Assembly (NCBI GenBank): GCA_963739545.1
Contig: CAVUAT010000011.1
Coordinates: 558,001 to 622,000, forward strand
From: CAVUAT01 sp963739545
GTDB lineage: Bacteria; Actinomycetota; Thermoleophilia; Solirubrobacterales; 70-9
Reading direction: 5' to 3'
Length of the DNA stretch: 64,000 bases
The position numbers were made by a program, and so were the translations under genes. Positions 31,719-40,152 of this stretch are shown one piece after another. Positions within the stretch are counted from its first letter, which is position 1. Every line of letters starts with the position of its first letter. The notes beneath the pieces were generated by a model. It saw only the letters and a list, made by a program, of their open reading frames with translations. It was not told where the DNA came from and ran no database searches.

Positions 31719-32480
31719 ATGGCCCAGACCGCACTGATCACGGGGGCCTCCTCGGGCATCGGCGAGGAGTTCGCCAAGGCCCTGTCCGCCCGGGGCTACG
31801 AGCTCGTACTCGTCGCTCGGCGGCGGGACCGCCTCGAGGCCCTGGCTCAGTCCCTGCCGGGCAGGGCGCAGATCGTCACCTGCGACCTGGCCTCCGAAGC
31901 CGCGAAGCTCCCCGGCGACGTGGCGGAGTTCGGGGTCGATGTCGACCTGCTCGTGAACAACGCCGGATTCGGCCTGCGCGGCCGGTTCTCCGAGCTGCCG
32001 GTGGAGCGCCAGGCCGAGATGGTGCGCGTCAACTGCGAGGCGGTGGTCGTGCTCACGGGCGCCTTCCTTCCCGCGATGATCGAGCGCGGCCGCGGCGGCG
32101 TCATCACCGTCGCGTCGACGGCCGGGATGCAGCCCCTCCCCTACGAGGCGACGTACGGCGCATCGAAGGCCTTCGCCCTGAATCTGACCGACGCGCTCCA
32201 CGCCGAGCTGAAGGGAACTGGGGTCAAGGCGCTGTCGGTCAACCCCGGCCCGGTGCCGACCGAATGGCAGCAGGTCGCCGGCTACGAGGAGGCCGGCGGC
32301 GAGATGATGCCGGGCGCGATCGAAGCCGACCAGGTCGTCCGCGAGGCGATGGCCGCCTACGACCGCGGCAAGCGGTCGATCGTCCCCGGCCGCTTCTTCC
32401 GCAACTTCATGCGCATCAATAACGCAAGTCCCCGCGCCGTCCGCCTGGCGGTCGGCGAGCGCCTGTACCGCCCGAAGTAG
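31719..32480 (+). CDS. short-chain dehydrogenase/reductase (DltE-like)
   Basis: 253 residues. ALITGASSGIGEEFAKALSA (about 5-24), LVNNAGFG (about 80-87), catalytic TYGASKAF (YxxxK, about 147) and TVASTAG for the Ser. Members of this branch reduce lipid or ketone substrates with NADPH. A tail region with GKRSIVPGRFFRNFMRINN may touch the membrane. ATG at 31719 chosen because it starts directly at the nucleotide fold. Confidence 0.9.
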   Translation: MAQTALITGASSGIGEEFAKALSARGYELVLVARRRDRLEALAQSLPGRAQIVTCDLASEAAKLPGDVAEFGVDVDLLVNNAGFGLRGRFSELPVERQAEMVRVNCEAVVVLTGAFLPAMIERGRGGVITVASTAGMQPLPYEATYGASKAFALNLTDALHAELKGTGVKALSVNPGPVPTEWQQVAGYEEAGGEMMPGAIEADQVVREAMAAYDRGKRSIVPGRFFRNFMRINNASPRAVRLAVGERLYRPK

Positions 32481-32536
32481 GCGAACCCCACAGAAACAGG
32501 CTGGGTAGGGGGCGAACTGAGCGCTTCCGGGCGCTC

Positions 32537-33457
32537 ATGACGGCTATGGCCGTCACCAACGCCCGGGAGCGCTCGCTCCACGCCTGGAGGCTTGCGTCCG
32601 CTCAGCACGGCGTGGTGCACCGTGACCAGCTTCGGGGCTTGGGCTTCTCGGACCACGCGATCGCCCATCGCGTCACGAGAGGCCGATTGCGCCGCCTCTA
32701 CCCAGCCGTTTTCACGACTGGTCCTGCCGAGCTGAGTCTCCTCGGCCGCTGGATGGCGGCGACTCTCGCTTGTGGAGACGATGCCTTGCTCAGCCATTCG
32801 AGCGCAGCGGCCCTCTGGAGGCTAGGCAGGGAGTGGGCGACCGTCGAGGTCACGGTAACCGGCGATCGCCACCTGAGGCGCCGGGGAATCAGTGTTCACC
32901 GATCCGCGACTCATCTTCCGGAGGATGTCACCACCCACGACGGCATCCCCGTCACTTCCCCCATCCGCACCCTCATCGACCTTTCGACTCGCCTCTCGTC
33001 ATCCAGCCTCGAGGCTGCGATCAACGCTGCGGACAAGCGCAATCTGGTCGATCCCGATGCTCTTCGCGCCGCCATCGAGAGGCGGTCGGGGCAGCGCGGC
33101 GTGCCCCACCTACGCCGAGTCTTGGACAAGAGGACGTTCGTGCTCACCGACTCTGAGCTCGAGCGCATGATGCTGCCATTGATCCGGCGAGCCGGGCTCC
33201 CCTTGCCGCAGACCGAGGTCACGGTGAACGGCTTCAGGGTGGACTTCCACTGGCCGGAGCTCGGCTTGGTCGTCGAGACCGACGGGCTTCGCTACCACCG
33301 CACGCAGGCCCAACAGGCCCGAGACAGGGTCAGGGACCACTCGTACGTCGAGGCGGGGCTCTTCCCGCTGCGGTTCACCTACGCGCAGGTGGCTCACGAC
33401 CCGGAGGCGGTCGTGCGAACGCTCTCGGCCGCGGCCGAGCGGTTGAGCTCCGACTAG
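32537..33457 (+). CDS. AbiEi-like HTH plus DUF559-type endonuclease-fold protein
   Basis: 306 residues. The first part (about 15-60) has QHGVVHRDQLRGLGFSDHAI, matching the N-terminal winged helix of AbiEi-type antitoxins, followed by the AbiEi-like middle (LSHSSAAALWRLG, ISVHRS, GIPVTSPIRTLIDLS). The C-terminal part (about 225-300) resembles the DUF559/Vsr-type nuclease fold: GFRVDFHWPELGLVVETDGL then YHRTQAQQARDRVRDHSYVE and FRFTY-like ending. The acidic D...E pair fits a metal site, but Lys is not clear. No toxin gene is adjacent. Role unknown; defence or DNA repair is possible. Confidence 0.7.
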   Translation: MTAMAVTNARERSLHAWRLASAQHGVVHRDQLRGLGFSDHAIAHRVTRGRLRRLYPAVFTTGPAELSLLGRWMAATLACGDDALLSHSSAAALWRLGREWATVEVTVTGDRHLRRRGISVHRSATHLPEDVTTHDGIPVTSPIRTLIDLSTRLSSSSLEAAINAADKRNLVDPDALRAAIERRSGQRGVPHLRRVLDKRTFVLTDSELERMMLPLIRRAGLPLPQTEVTVNGFRVDFHWPELGLVVETDGLRYHRTQAQQARDRVRDHSYVEAGLFPLRFTYAQVAHDPEAVVRTLSAAAERLSSD

Positions 33458-34173
33458 GCCGCGGCGCGGAGCTGCACGTTCGCGTGATGCTCGAGGGTCT
33501 CGACGATCGCTCGGTCGGCCTGCGCTGCGATCCGGGCGTCGGCTGGCGGAGCCTCCGCGAGGGGTCGCGCCAGGGCGTCGACCATGAAGCGGTGGGTTTC
33601 CTCGTCGATCGCGAAGCCCTCGCCCTCGCAGCCCGCGCAGACGACTCCTCCGGCCGAGCCCGAGAACGAGGTGATGTGCTCGGCCTCGCCGCAGCGCGCG
33701 CAGCTCGCCAGCTCGGGCGAGAACCCCGCGGCGAGCGCCAGCTTCATCCGGTAGGCAAGCGCCGCCCCCGGCGCGCTCGAGGCCTTCGGATCGGCGTCGA
33801 GCAGGCCCAGGTAGTTGACGAGCAGGTTGTAGGCGGGCTTGTTCGCCTCGCCGGAGTCGAACAGGCGCAGCAGCGTGTCGCACGCTCGGCCCGCGGCCTG
33901 CAGCGCCGCCCCGTCGCTTCGCAGCCTCCCGTGGCCTTCGACCGTGGAGGCCCCGGTCACGGTCAGCAGGTCGCTGCGCCCCTCGTAGAGGACCATGTCG
34001 AGCCTGAAGAACGGCTCCAGCCGCCCGCCGAAGCGCGACTTCGGCCGCCGCGAGCCCTTCGCGATCGCACCGATCCTCCCCCGCGTCGCCGAGTACAGGT
34101 GCACGATCCGGTCGGCCTCGCCGTAGCGAATGCTCCGCAGCACCACCGCCTCCGTCTTGATCGAGCCCGGCAT
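33454..34173 (-). CDS. recO: DNA repair protein RecO
   Basis: 239 residues. N-terminal OB fold (TEAVVLRSIRYGEADRIVHL, then GRIGAIAKGSRRPKSRFGGR) and a C-terminal helical part with the zinc site CARCGEAEH...CAGC (about 154-178). It loads RecA with RecR on SSB-coated DNA in recombinational repair. ATG at 34173 follows the peptidase stop by four bases with GAGGGG as ribosome-binding site; a GTG at 34191 is an alternative. Its stop overlaps the end of the convergent AbiEi-like gene. Confidence 0.93.
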   Translation of the reverse strand: MPGSIKTEAVVLRSIRYGEADRIVHLYSATRGRIGAIAKGSRRPKSRFGGRLEPFFRLDMVLYEGRSDLLTVTGASTVEGHGRLRSDGAALQAAGRACDTLLRLFDSGEANKPAYNLLVNYLGLLDADPKASSAPGAALAYRMKLALAAGFSPELASCARCGEAEHITSFSGSAGGVVCAGCEGEGFAIDEETHRFMVDALARPLAEAPPADARIAAQADRAIVETLEHHANVQLRAAA

Positions 34174-34177
34174 CCCC

Positions 34178-35137
34178 TCAACTTGCCCCACGGTCCGGAC
34201 GGCCCGAGCGGACCGCGTCGCGGATCGCCGCGGCGGTCGCCGTCGCGGCCGCCGCCCCGATCTGCATCGAGATGAACTCGCGGTGCTCGCCGGCTGTTCC
34301 AGAGGCCATGCAGAACGCGACGTCGCCGTCGACCGGGGTGAACGTGGGATCGACGGCGCGGGCGATCCCCGCCGTGGCCGCGCGGGCGACCATGCCAGTC
34401 TCGCGCTTGTCGAGGGCGGCGTCGGTGCAGATGCAGACCAGGGTCGTGTTGCCCTCGGGGACGCGCAGGTCGGGGCCCTGCTCCATCGCCACCAGCAGGT
34501 CCGCGCCGCGCTTCATCTCGCCGTCGTCGCCCCGCGGGCCGGCGATCACCGAGCCGTCGGCGGCGAGCACGTCGCCGGCCGCGTTCACGACCGCGATCGC
34601 GGAGACCGTCTCGCCCGCGCCGGTGTGGAGCGCGGCGTAACCGAGCCCTCCGCGCGAGGCGCGGTCGCGGCCCAGCATCTTCGCGACCGTGGCGCCGGTG
34701 CCCGCGCCGACGTGCCCGGCTTCGGGAACGCCGGGCGCCGCCGCCTCACAGGCCGCGTAGCCCTGCTCGGAGCCCGGCCGGGCCTCGGGGTCCCCGCTGG
34801 CCAGGTCGTAGACGACCGCAGCCGGGACGATCGGCACCAGTCCGGCCGGCGTCGGGTGGCCTCGCTCGCGCTCCTCGAGCCAGCGCGCCACTCCGTCGGC
34901 GGCGGCCAGGCCGAACGCGCTGCCGCCGGTCAGCAGGATTGCCGAGGCGCCGTCGGCGCGTGAGAGAGGGCTGAGGATGTCGGTCTCGCGCGTGCCGGGT
35001 CCGCCACCCGCGACGAACACACCCGCGCTCCCCTCGTCGGGCGGCGGGATGACGACGGTGCAGCCGGTCAGGCCCTCGGGATCGCTCCAGTGGCCGACCG
35101 AGAAGCCCTCGGGCAGCGGCACCTGCGGCTCGCTCAC
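34178..35137 (-). CDS. P1-family (DmpA/S58) aminopeptidase-like hydrolase
   Basis: 319 residues, GTG start overlapping the mutM stop (GTGA). GTRETDILSPLSRADGASAI and LLTGGSAFGLAAADGVARWL (about 52-90) are family blocks. GNTTLVCICTDAALDK (about 234-249) contains the Asn/Thr autoprocessing site, where the exposed Thr becomes the N-terminal nucleophile of the small subunit. This Ntn-type fold is shared with NylC-like and ornithine acetyltransferase enzymes. Substrate probably N-terminal beta- or D-amino-acid amides. Physiological role unknown; it sits within a DNA repair run. Confidence 0.88.
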   Translation of the reverse strand: MSEPQVPLPEGFSVGHWSDPEGLTGCTVVIPPPDEGSAGVFVAGGGPGTRETDILSPLSRADGASAILLTGGSAFGLAAADGVARWLEERERGHPTPAGLVPIVPAAVVYDLASGDPEARPGSEQGYAACEAAAPGVPEAGHVGAGTGATVAKMLGRDRASRGGLGYAALHTGAGETVSAIAVVNAAGDVLAADGSVIAGPRGDDGEMKRGADLLVAMEQGPDLRVPEGNTTLVCICTDAALDKRETGMVARAATAGIARAVDPTFTPVDGDVAFCMASGTAGEHREFISMQIGAAAATATAAAIRDAVRSGRPDRGAS

Positions 35138-36117
35138 CGCCCGGTCCCCGCGGCGGCGCGCTTTCGCTTTCGCCGCTTCGGGCGCTTTCGCAGCTTCACC
35201 TGGCAGTCGGGGCAGAAGTAGGTCGAGCGCCCGCCGACGACGATTCGCTCGATGGTCGGCACACCTTCCTCGCGCTCGTCCTGAGCGCTCGCACAGCGCG
35301 GGCACGGCAGGCCCTCGCGGGTGTGGACGAGGAACTCCTCCTGCATCGAGCCCCGCTCGCCGCGAGCGTCGCGGTAGTCGTCGATGCTGGCGCCGCCCTC
35401 GGCGAGCCCCGTCTCGAGCGCGTCGACGATCCCCTCGACCAGCGCTTCGAGATGCTCGTGGCGCATCGATCCGGCGGGCGAGAGCGGATGGAGCTCGGCG
35501 CGGTGCAGTGCCTCGTCGGCATAGATGTTGCCGATGCCGGCGACGCCGGTCTGCGTCAGCAGGAAAGACTTCAGCGGCGCCGACCGTCCCGCTGCGATCC
35601 GTCCTAGTGTCTCGGGCGTGAGGTCGGTCGACAAGGGCTCGATCCCGACCCTCGTCGTCAGGTAGTCCTCGAGCGCGTCGGATCCCTCCAGAAGCACGGC
35701 CGTGCCGAATCGCCGCACGTCTGTGAACAGCATCTCGGTGCCGTCGTCGAGACCGATCCGCATCCGCAGGAAGCGCGGCTCGGTGGGCGACTCGTACAGG
35801 CGGGGCCCGCCGAGGCGCGAGTCGGTCTCCATCAGGTCGGCGAGCTCCCCGTCGCCTCCGAGAGAGCGCAGCAGCACGTTGCCTGTCATCCGCAGGTGCA
35901 GGGCGAGGACGCCGTCCCCCTCGAGGCGGATCAGCAGGTACTTGCCCCGGCGATCGACGCCTTCGATCTCACGCCCCTCGAGCCCGCGGGCGACTGGGCC
36001 CGGCGGCAACGGTCTCGTCAGGCGCTCGTCGAGGATCTCGGCCGATGCGATCCTGAGCCCGGTCACTGCTGGCGCAAGCTGGCGCCGGATCGTCTCGACC
36101 TCGGGCAGCTCCGGCAT
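35134..36117 (-). CDS. mutM: formamidopyrimidine-DNA glycosylase
   Basis: 327 residues. The N-terminal MPELPEVETIRRQL carries the catalytic Pro and Glu. LALHLRMTGNVLL (about 72-84) and GVAGIGNIYADEALHRA (helix-two-turn-helix, about 191-207) contact DNA. The zinc finger CPRCASAQ...FCPDCQ (about 279-310) is followed by a long Lys/Arg tail (KRPKRRKRKRAAAGTGR), which extends beyond the usual end and may add DNA affinity. It removes 8-oxoguanine. Ten bases separate it from the xerD stop. Confidence 0.96.
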   Translation of the reverse strand: MPELPEVETIRRQLAPAVTGLRIASAEILDERLTRPLPPGPVARGLEGREIEGVDRRGKYLLIRLEGDGVLALHLRMTGNVLLRSLGGDGELADLMETDSRLGGPRLYESPTEPRFLRMRIGLDDGTEMLFTDVRRFGTAVLLEGSDALEDYLTTRVGIEPLSTDLTPETLGRIAAGRSAPLKSFLLTQTGVAGIGNIYADEALHRAELHPLSPAGSMRHEHLEALVEGIVDALETGLAEGGASIDDYRDARGERGSMQEEFLVHTREGLPCPRCASAQDEREEGVPTIERIVVGGRSTYFCPDCQVKLRKRPKRRKRKRAAAGTGR

Positions 36118-36127
36118 GAAGCGAAGA

Positions 36128-37102
36128 CTAGGCGCCGGTTGAAGCGAGCGCGCGTGGGTGCGCCTTGAAGTACGCCTCCTTCAGCTCCTCGCCCGAGAGG
36201 TGGGTGTAAAGCTGGGTGGTCGAGAGGTCGGCGTGGCCGAGCATCTCCTGGACCGAGCGCAGGTCGCAGCCGCCCGAGAGCAGGTGCGTTGCGAACGAGT
36301 GGCGCAGGGTGTGCGGGCTCATCCGGCCCTTGAGGCCGGCGCTCTCGGCGTGCCGCGAGACGATCTTGTAGAGCCCTTGCCGGGTCAGAGGCCCCCCGCG
36401 GAAGTTGAGGAAGAGCTTTTTCTCATCCCCCGTGCGCACCAGCGCCGGGCGGCCCGAGCGCAGGTAGATGCGGACGGCGGCCAGCGCCTTGTCGCCGACC
36501 GGCACGAGCCGCTCCTTCGAGCCCTTGCCCCGGGCGCGGAGCACCCCGTTCTCGACGTCGATGTCGCCGACCTCGAGCCCGATGGTCTCCGACGCCCGCA
36601 GGCCCGACGCGTACATCAGCTCGAGCAGCGCGCGGTCGCGGGTCACCGTCTTGTCGTCCCCTCGGGGCTGTGCCAGGAGCTTCTGCACTTCGCTGTAGCT
36701 CAGTACCTCCGGCAGCTTCTTGCCCCGCCGCGGCGTCGGCAGCTTCGCCGCCGGGTCGTCGTTGATCAGATCCTCGCGGCGCAGGTGGCGGTAGAACGAG
36801 CGCAGGCATGCCGCCTTGCGGTGGATCGTCGCGGGCGAGCACGGCGGGGTCTCGTCGCCGTCGCCGCTCGCGAGCGCCGCGAGGAAGTCCGAGAGGTCCT
36901 GCCCGGTCGCCGTCTGGGCCTCGCGGTCGCGCTCGGCCAGGAAGGACCCGAGTTGGAGCAGGTCGGTGCGATACGCCGTGAGGGTGTTGCGAGACAGCCC
37001 GCGCTCAAACTCGAGGTGGGCGAGGAAGTCGAGCACGAGGGCCTCGAAGCGAGGCGAGGGCCGCGGCTTCGCGGGATCGACAGGAGGCGCCATGGTGGCC
37101 AT
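36128..37102 (-). CDS. xerD: site-specific tyrosine recombinase
   Basis: 324 residues. N-terminal SAM-like core-binding domain (LDFLAHLEFERGLSRNTLTA then YRTDLLQLGSFLAER) and catalytic domain with R in ASGLRASETIGLEV, K in GKGSKERLVPVGD, HTLRHSFATHLLSGG, LGHADLSTTQLYTHL (nucleophile Tyr). It resolves chromosome dimers at dif. Synteny with the Nudix gene and pyrG matches the mycobacterial Rv1699-Rv1701 order, supporting XerD rather than a phage integrase. ATG at 37093 is an alternative start. Confidence 0.93.
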   Translation of the reverse strand: MATMAPPVDPAKPRPSPRFEALVLDFLAHLEFERGLSRNTLTAYRTDLLQLGSFLAERDREAQTATGQDLSDFLAALASGDGDETPPCSPATIHRKAACLRSFYRHLRREDLINDDPAAKLPTPRRGKKLPEVLSYSEVQKLLAQPRGDDKTVTRDRALLELMYASGLRASETIGLEVGDIDVENGVLRARGKGSKERLVPVGDKALAAVRIYLRSGRPALVRTGDEKKLFLNFRGGPLTRQGLYKIVSRHAESAGLKGRMSPHTLRHSFATHLLSGGCDLRSVQEMLGHADLSTTQLYTHLSGEELKEAYFKAHPRALASTGA

Positions 37103-37159
37103 GCCTGCTGTGTTCGACGCGGCGGACGCTCGTCCCTTCCCGGCGATGCGGGCGGCAGG

Positions 37160-37720
37160 TCAAGCGCGGCTGGCGAGGTGGTCGCGCAGCATGATCAGCC
37201 CGATGATGGACTTCGCGTCGGCGCAGACGTCGATCGTCGAATCCAGCTCCTCGAACGGTACGCGCACGACCTCGATGCGCTCGTCGTCCTCGGGCTCAGC
37301 GGGCACGTCGTAGAGCTCGGTCGCCATGAACAGGTGGACGCGCTCGTTCGCGAAGCCGGGGGACGTGTAGAAGCGCCGCAGCTCGCGCCAGTCGCCGGCG
37401 GACTTGCCGATCTCCTCGCCGAGCTCGCGCTGGGCGGCCTCGAGCGGGGACTCCCCCTCTTTGTCGAGCCTTCCAGCGGGGAGCTCGAGCAGCGCGGACT
37501 CCTCGACCGGCTCGCGCGGCTGGCGCACCATGTAGAAGACGCGCGCGTCGTAGGCGACGATCGCCACCGACCCGGGATGGATCACCACCTGGCGCACATC
37601 GGTGCCGCCGTCGGGGTAGCGGAAGCGGTCCATCCGCACCGAAACAATCGGACCCTTATGGATCAGCTTCCCACCCTCGCGCTCCAGCTTGTCACCTTCG
37701 CTGTGCTCTTGATCGCTCAC
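37160..37720 (-). CDS. Nudix hydrolase, ADP-ribose pyrophosphatase-like
   Basis: 186 residues. Nudix box GRLDKEGESPLEAAQRELGE followed by EIG (about 83-105), with LLELPAG just before, as in ADP-ribose pyrophosphatases; YTSPGFANERVHLFMATEL (about 117-135) fits the same subfamily. It hydrolyses ADP-ribose or a related nucleoside diphosphate. GTG at 37720 starts the conserved part; a GTG at 37732 directly after the DUF3866 stop is possible. Confidence 0.9.
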   Translation of the reverse strand: MSDQEHSEGDKLEREGGKLIHKGPIVSVRMDRFRYPDGGTDVRQVVIHPGSVAIVAYDARVFYMVRQPREPVEESALLELPAGRLDKEGESPLEAAQRELGEEIGKSAGDWRELRRFYTSPGFANERVHLFMATELYDVPAEPEDDERIEVVRVPFEELDSTIDVCADAKSIIGLIMLRDHLASRA

Positions 37721-37732
37721 GACAAGGCACAC

Positions 37733-38794
37733 TTACAGGTCGGGCGCCGTGGGTGAGGGCCCCGGTCGGGCCCGGCGTGCCGCGGCCCCCAGGGCGTCGC
37801 CGGCCGCGAGCGCGGCGGCGAAGAAGAGCCCGTCTGAGTCCAGATCGCGCCCCATCGTCGTCGTCGGCAGCCCGCTCGCCGCGTAGTCGGAGAGCGCTGC
37901 CTCGCGGACCGAGACCTCGTGATCGCCGGCGGCGCAGAGCGCCTCGAGCTCCTCCCGCGAGCCCTCGGGCCACTCGGCTTCGTCGCCGGGCACCGCGACG
38001 GTGACCGGCGCCAGCAGCAGCTCGAGCACCGTCGCCGTGTGGTGGCTGACGCCGCGGTGGCGCGGGCGCTCGTCGCCAGACGAGAGCCGGGGCGCCACCA
38101 TCGCCTCCAGCCCCAGCGCGAGCGCGGCGTGGGCCGTGTCGAGGGCAGCCATCCCGCCGTGACCGAGGGCGGAAGCCGAGCCGATGATGCCGGGGCCGGG
38201 GCCCGCGGCCACTGCGTCCCACCCGAGCGAGACGGATGCGTCGAGGGCGCCGGCGACGCTGATCGCCTCGCCTTCGCCACCGTAGGCGGCGCCCGCCGTC
38301 AGGTGGCCGCAGAGAAGTTCGCGCTCGCGCAGCTCGGCGACGTCCCGCGAGAGGGAGCCGGGAAGCGCGCCGCCCGGCGTCTGCACGTAGCCGAGCTTCA
38401 GCCCCGGCGCCGCGCGAGCCGCGGCCCAGGCCGCCGGCGCGAGCTGGCCGTGGAGAGAGAGGACGAGGACCGGAATCGCAGGTCCCGAGGCGGTCGCGCG
38501 CTCGCCGGGCTCAACCGGCTCGACGGGATGCTGGAGCGAGCTGTAGTTGAGCTTCATCACGTCCAGCCCTCGGCTCCCCTCGGAGTCGAGCCCGCGTGTG
38601 AGGTTGGCGTGCACGATGTCGAATCCTCCCGAGCCGAGCGCGAGGTCGAGCGCCTCGACGTTGACGATCACCTCGTCGCCGACGCCCACCTTGCCGACCA
38701 TCGACTCGTCGGCCCAGGCGCGGCGCTCGGCGCCGTCGACGCTGACGGTGAGCGGATCGGCAGAGACGACCGTCCCCCTACGCAGCTTCAGCAC
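37733..38794 (-). CDS. DUF3866-family protein
   Basis: 353 residues. Starts MLKLRRGTVVSADPLTVSVD and contains HANLTRGLDSEGSRGLDVMK, then LNYSSLQHPVEP and a Gly/Ala-rich middle with GPGIIGSASALGHGGMAALD and GVSHHTATVLELLLAPV. These blocks define the actinobacterial DUF3866 family, which has no known activity; the conserved HGG and SHHT suggest a metal or nucleotide site. Cytoplasmic. The start overlaps the end of the M20 peptidase gene by 17 bases, so the two are co-expressed. Confidence 0.85.
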   Translation of the reverse strand: MLKLRRGTVVSADPLTVSVDGAERRAWADESMVGKVGVGDEVIVNVEALDLALGSGGFDIVHANLTRGLDSEGSRGLDVMKLNYSSLQHPVEPVEPGERATASGPAIPVLVLSLHGQLAPAAWAAARAAPGLKLGYVQTPGGALPGSLSRDVAELRERELLCGHLTAGAAYGGEGEAISVAGALDASVSLGWDAVAAGPGPGIIGSASALGHGGMAALDTAHAALALGLEAMVAPRLSSGDERPRHRGVSHHTATVLELLLAPVTVAVPGDEAEWPEGSREELEALCAAGDHEVSVREAALSDYAASGLPTTTMGRDLDSDGLFFAAALAAGDALGAAARRARPGPSPTAPDL

Positions 38795-39905
38795 GCGCGG
38801 CCTCCTCGATCGCGGCCTCGAGAACGGCGAGCATCCGGGTCAGGGCCTCGGCGCTGACCGACTCCTGCGGCGTGTGGTTCGCCTCGGTCCCGTTGGCGAG
38901 CAGCACGCACTCGTAGCCCCCCGCGATCAGCGCGTTCGCGTCGCTGCCGCCGCCCGTCGCCACGTGGGTGGGCTCGACCCCGGCGCGCTTCAGTGCGCGG
39001 TTCGCCACTGCCACCGGCTCCGAATCGGGATCGGAGCGGTAGCCGCGGAACATCTCGATCACTTCGAGGTCGACGTCGCAGCCGTGCTCGCCGGCGGCCC
39101 AGGTGCAGGCGTCGACCATCTCGCCGACCACCGCTGCCGCTCGGGGCCCATCGATGCTTCGGGCCTCTCCAAGGACGCGGCAGCGGCCCGCGACGACGTT
39201 CGACGCCGTCCCGCCCTCGATCACCCCGACGTTCGCCGTGGTCTCATCGTCGAGGCGGCCGAGCGACATGCCGGAAATCGCAGCGGCGGCCGCGGCGATG
39301 GCGCTGTGGCCGTCCTCGGGGTTGATGCCCGAATGCGCCTCGGAGCCCTCGAACTCGGCGATCAGCCGTTTATAGGTCGGTGCCGCGACGATCACCTCGC
39401 CGATCGGCGTCGCGTGGTCGATGACGTAGCCGTAGGGAGCTCGCAGCGCCGAGGTGTCGAGGGCCTCCGCTCCGCGCAGGCCGTCCTCCTCGGCGACGGT
39501 GAGCACGATCTCGAGACCGACCGCAGCGGGATCGGACGCGTGGCGCGCCGCCAGCTCCATCAGCACCGCGACGGCTGCCTTGTTGTCTGCTCCGAGGATC
39601 GTGTCGCCGGCGCTGCGAAAAGTTCCGTTCTGCTCGACGACCTCGACCGCGCCTTCGTGCGGGACTGTGTCGAGGTGGCCGCAGAGCATCAGCCAGCGGT
39701 CCTCGCGGCCGGGGACGCGGGCGACCAGGTTGCCGGCGCCCGCGCGGGCCGCCTCGGCCGAACCGTCCTCAGCGACCTCAACGCCGAGCTCGCGGAACTC
39801 GGCCAGCACCGCGTCGGCGACCGCGCGCTCTGACCCCGTGGGACTCGGGGTCTCGCACAGGCGCACGAAGCGGTCGAGCATGCGCCGTTCATCCGGGGAG
39901 GCCAT
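38778..39905 (-). CDS. M20-family metallopeptidase (peptidase T-like)
   Basis: 375 residues. LMLCGHLDTVP (about 76-86, first zinc His and Asp), GADNKAAVAVLMEL (about 108-121, bridging Asp), TVAEEDGLRGAEAL (about 140-153, catalytic Glu-Glu) and HSGINPEDGHSAIAAAAAAI in the lid domain. It removes amino-terminal residues from small peptides. The remaining zinc His is in NHTPQESVS. The gene leads DUF3866, Nudix and xerD. The 247 bases upstream (39906-40152) show only a decayed coding-like stretch (FAAFAVVAQPGQALDAAQIG) without a valid frame. Confidence 0.92.
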   Translation of the reverse strand: MASPDERRMLDRFVRLCETPSPTGSERAVADAVLAEFRELGVEVAEDGSAEAARAGAGNLVARVPGREDRWLMLCGHLDTVPHEGAVEVVEQNGTFRSAGDTILGADNKAAVAVLMELAARHASDPAAVGLEIVLTVAEEDGLRGAEALDTSALRAPYGYVIDHATPIGEVIVAAPTYKRLIAEFEGSEAHSGINPEDGHSAIAAAAAAISGMSLGRLDDETTANVGVIEGGTASNVVAGRCRVLGEARSIDGPRAAAVVGEMVDACTWAAGEHGCDVDLEVIEMFRGYRSDPDSEPVAVANRALKRAGVEPTHVATGGGSDANALIAGGYECVLLANGTEANHTPQESVSAEALTRMLAVLEAAIEEAARAEAA

Positions 39906-40152
39906 CGCCGCAAGGCTAATGCGGGGCGGAGTGCGCGGGCCGCGAAGAGTCGGTGAACCTGCGTCCAGGTCCTTGCTCACGCGAGCTTCGCTGGGGTAGG
40001 TTCGGCTCGCCAACGACCCAGGGAGAGCTACCGATGAACTTGAGCTCGGACAGACGGATGCGCGCAGGCCTCGGAAATCGCGCTCGGCTTCGCCGCCTTC
40101 GCAGTGGTCGCCCAGCCGGGTCAAGCTCTAGACGCAGCCCAGATCGGCGCGA

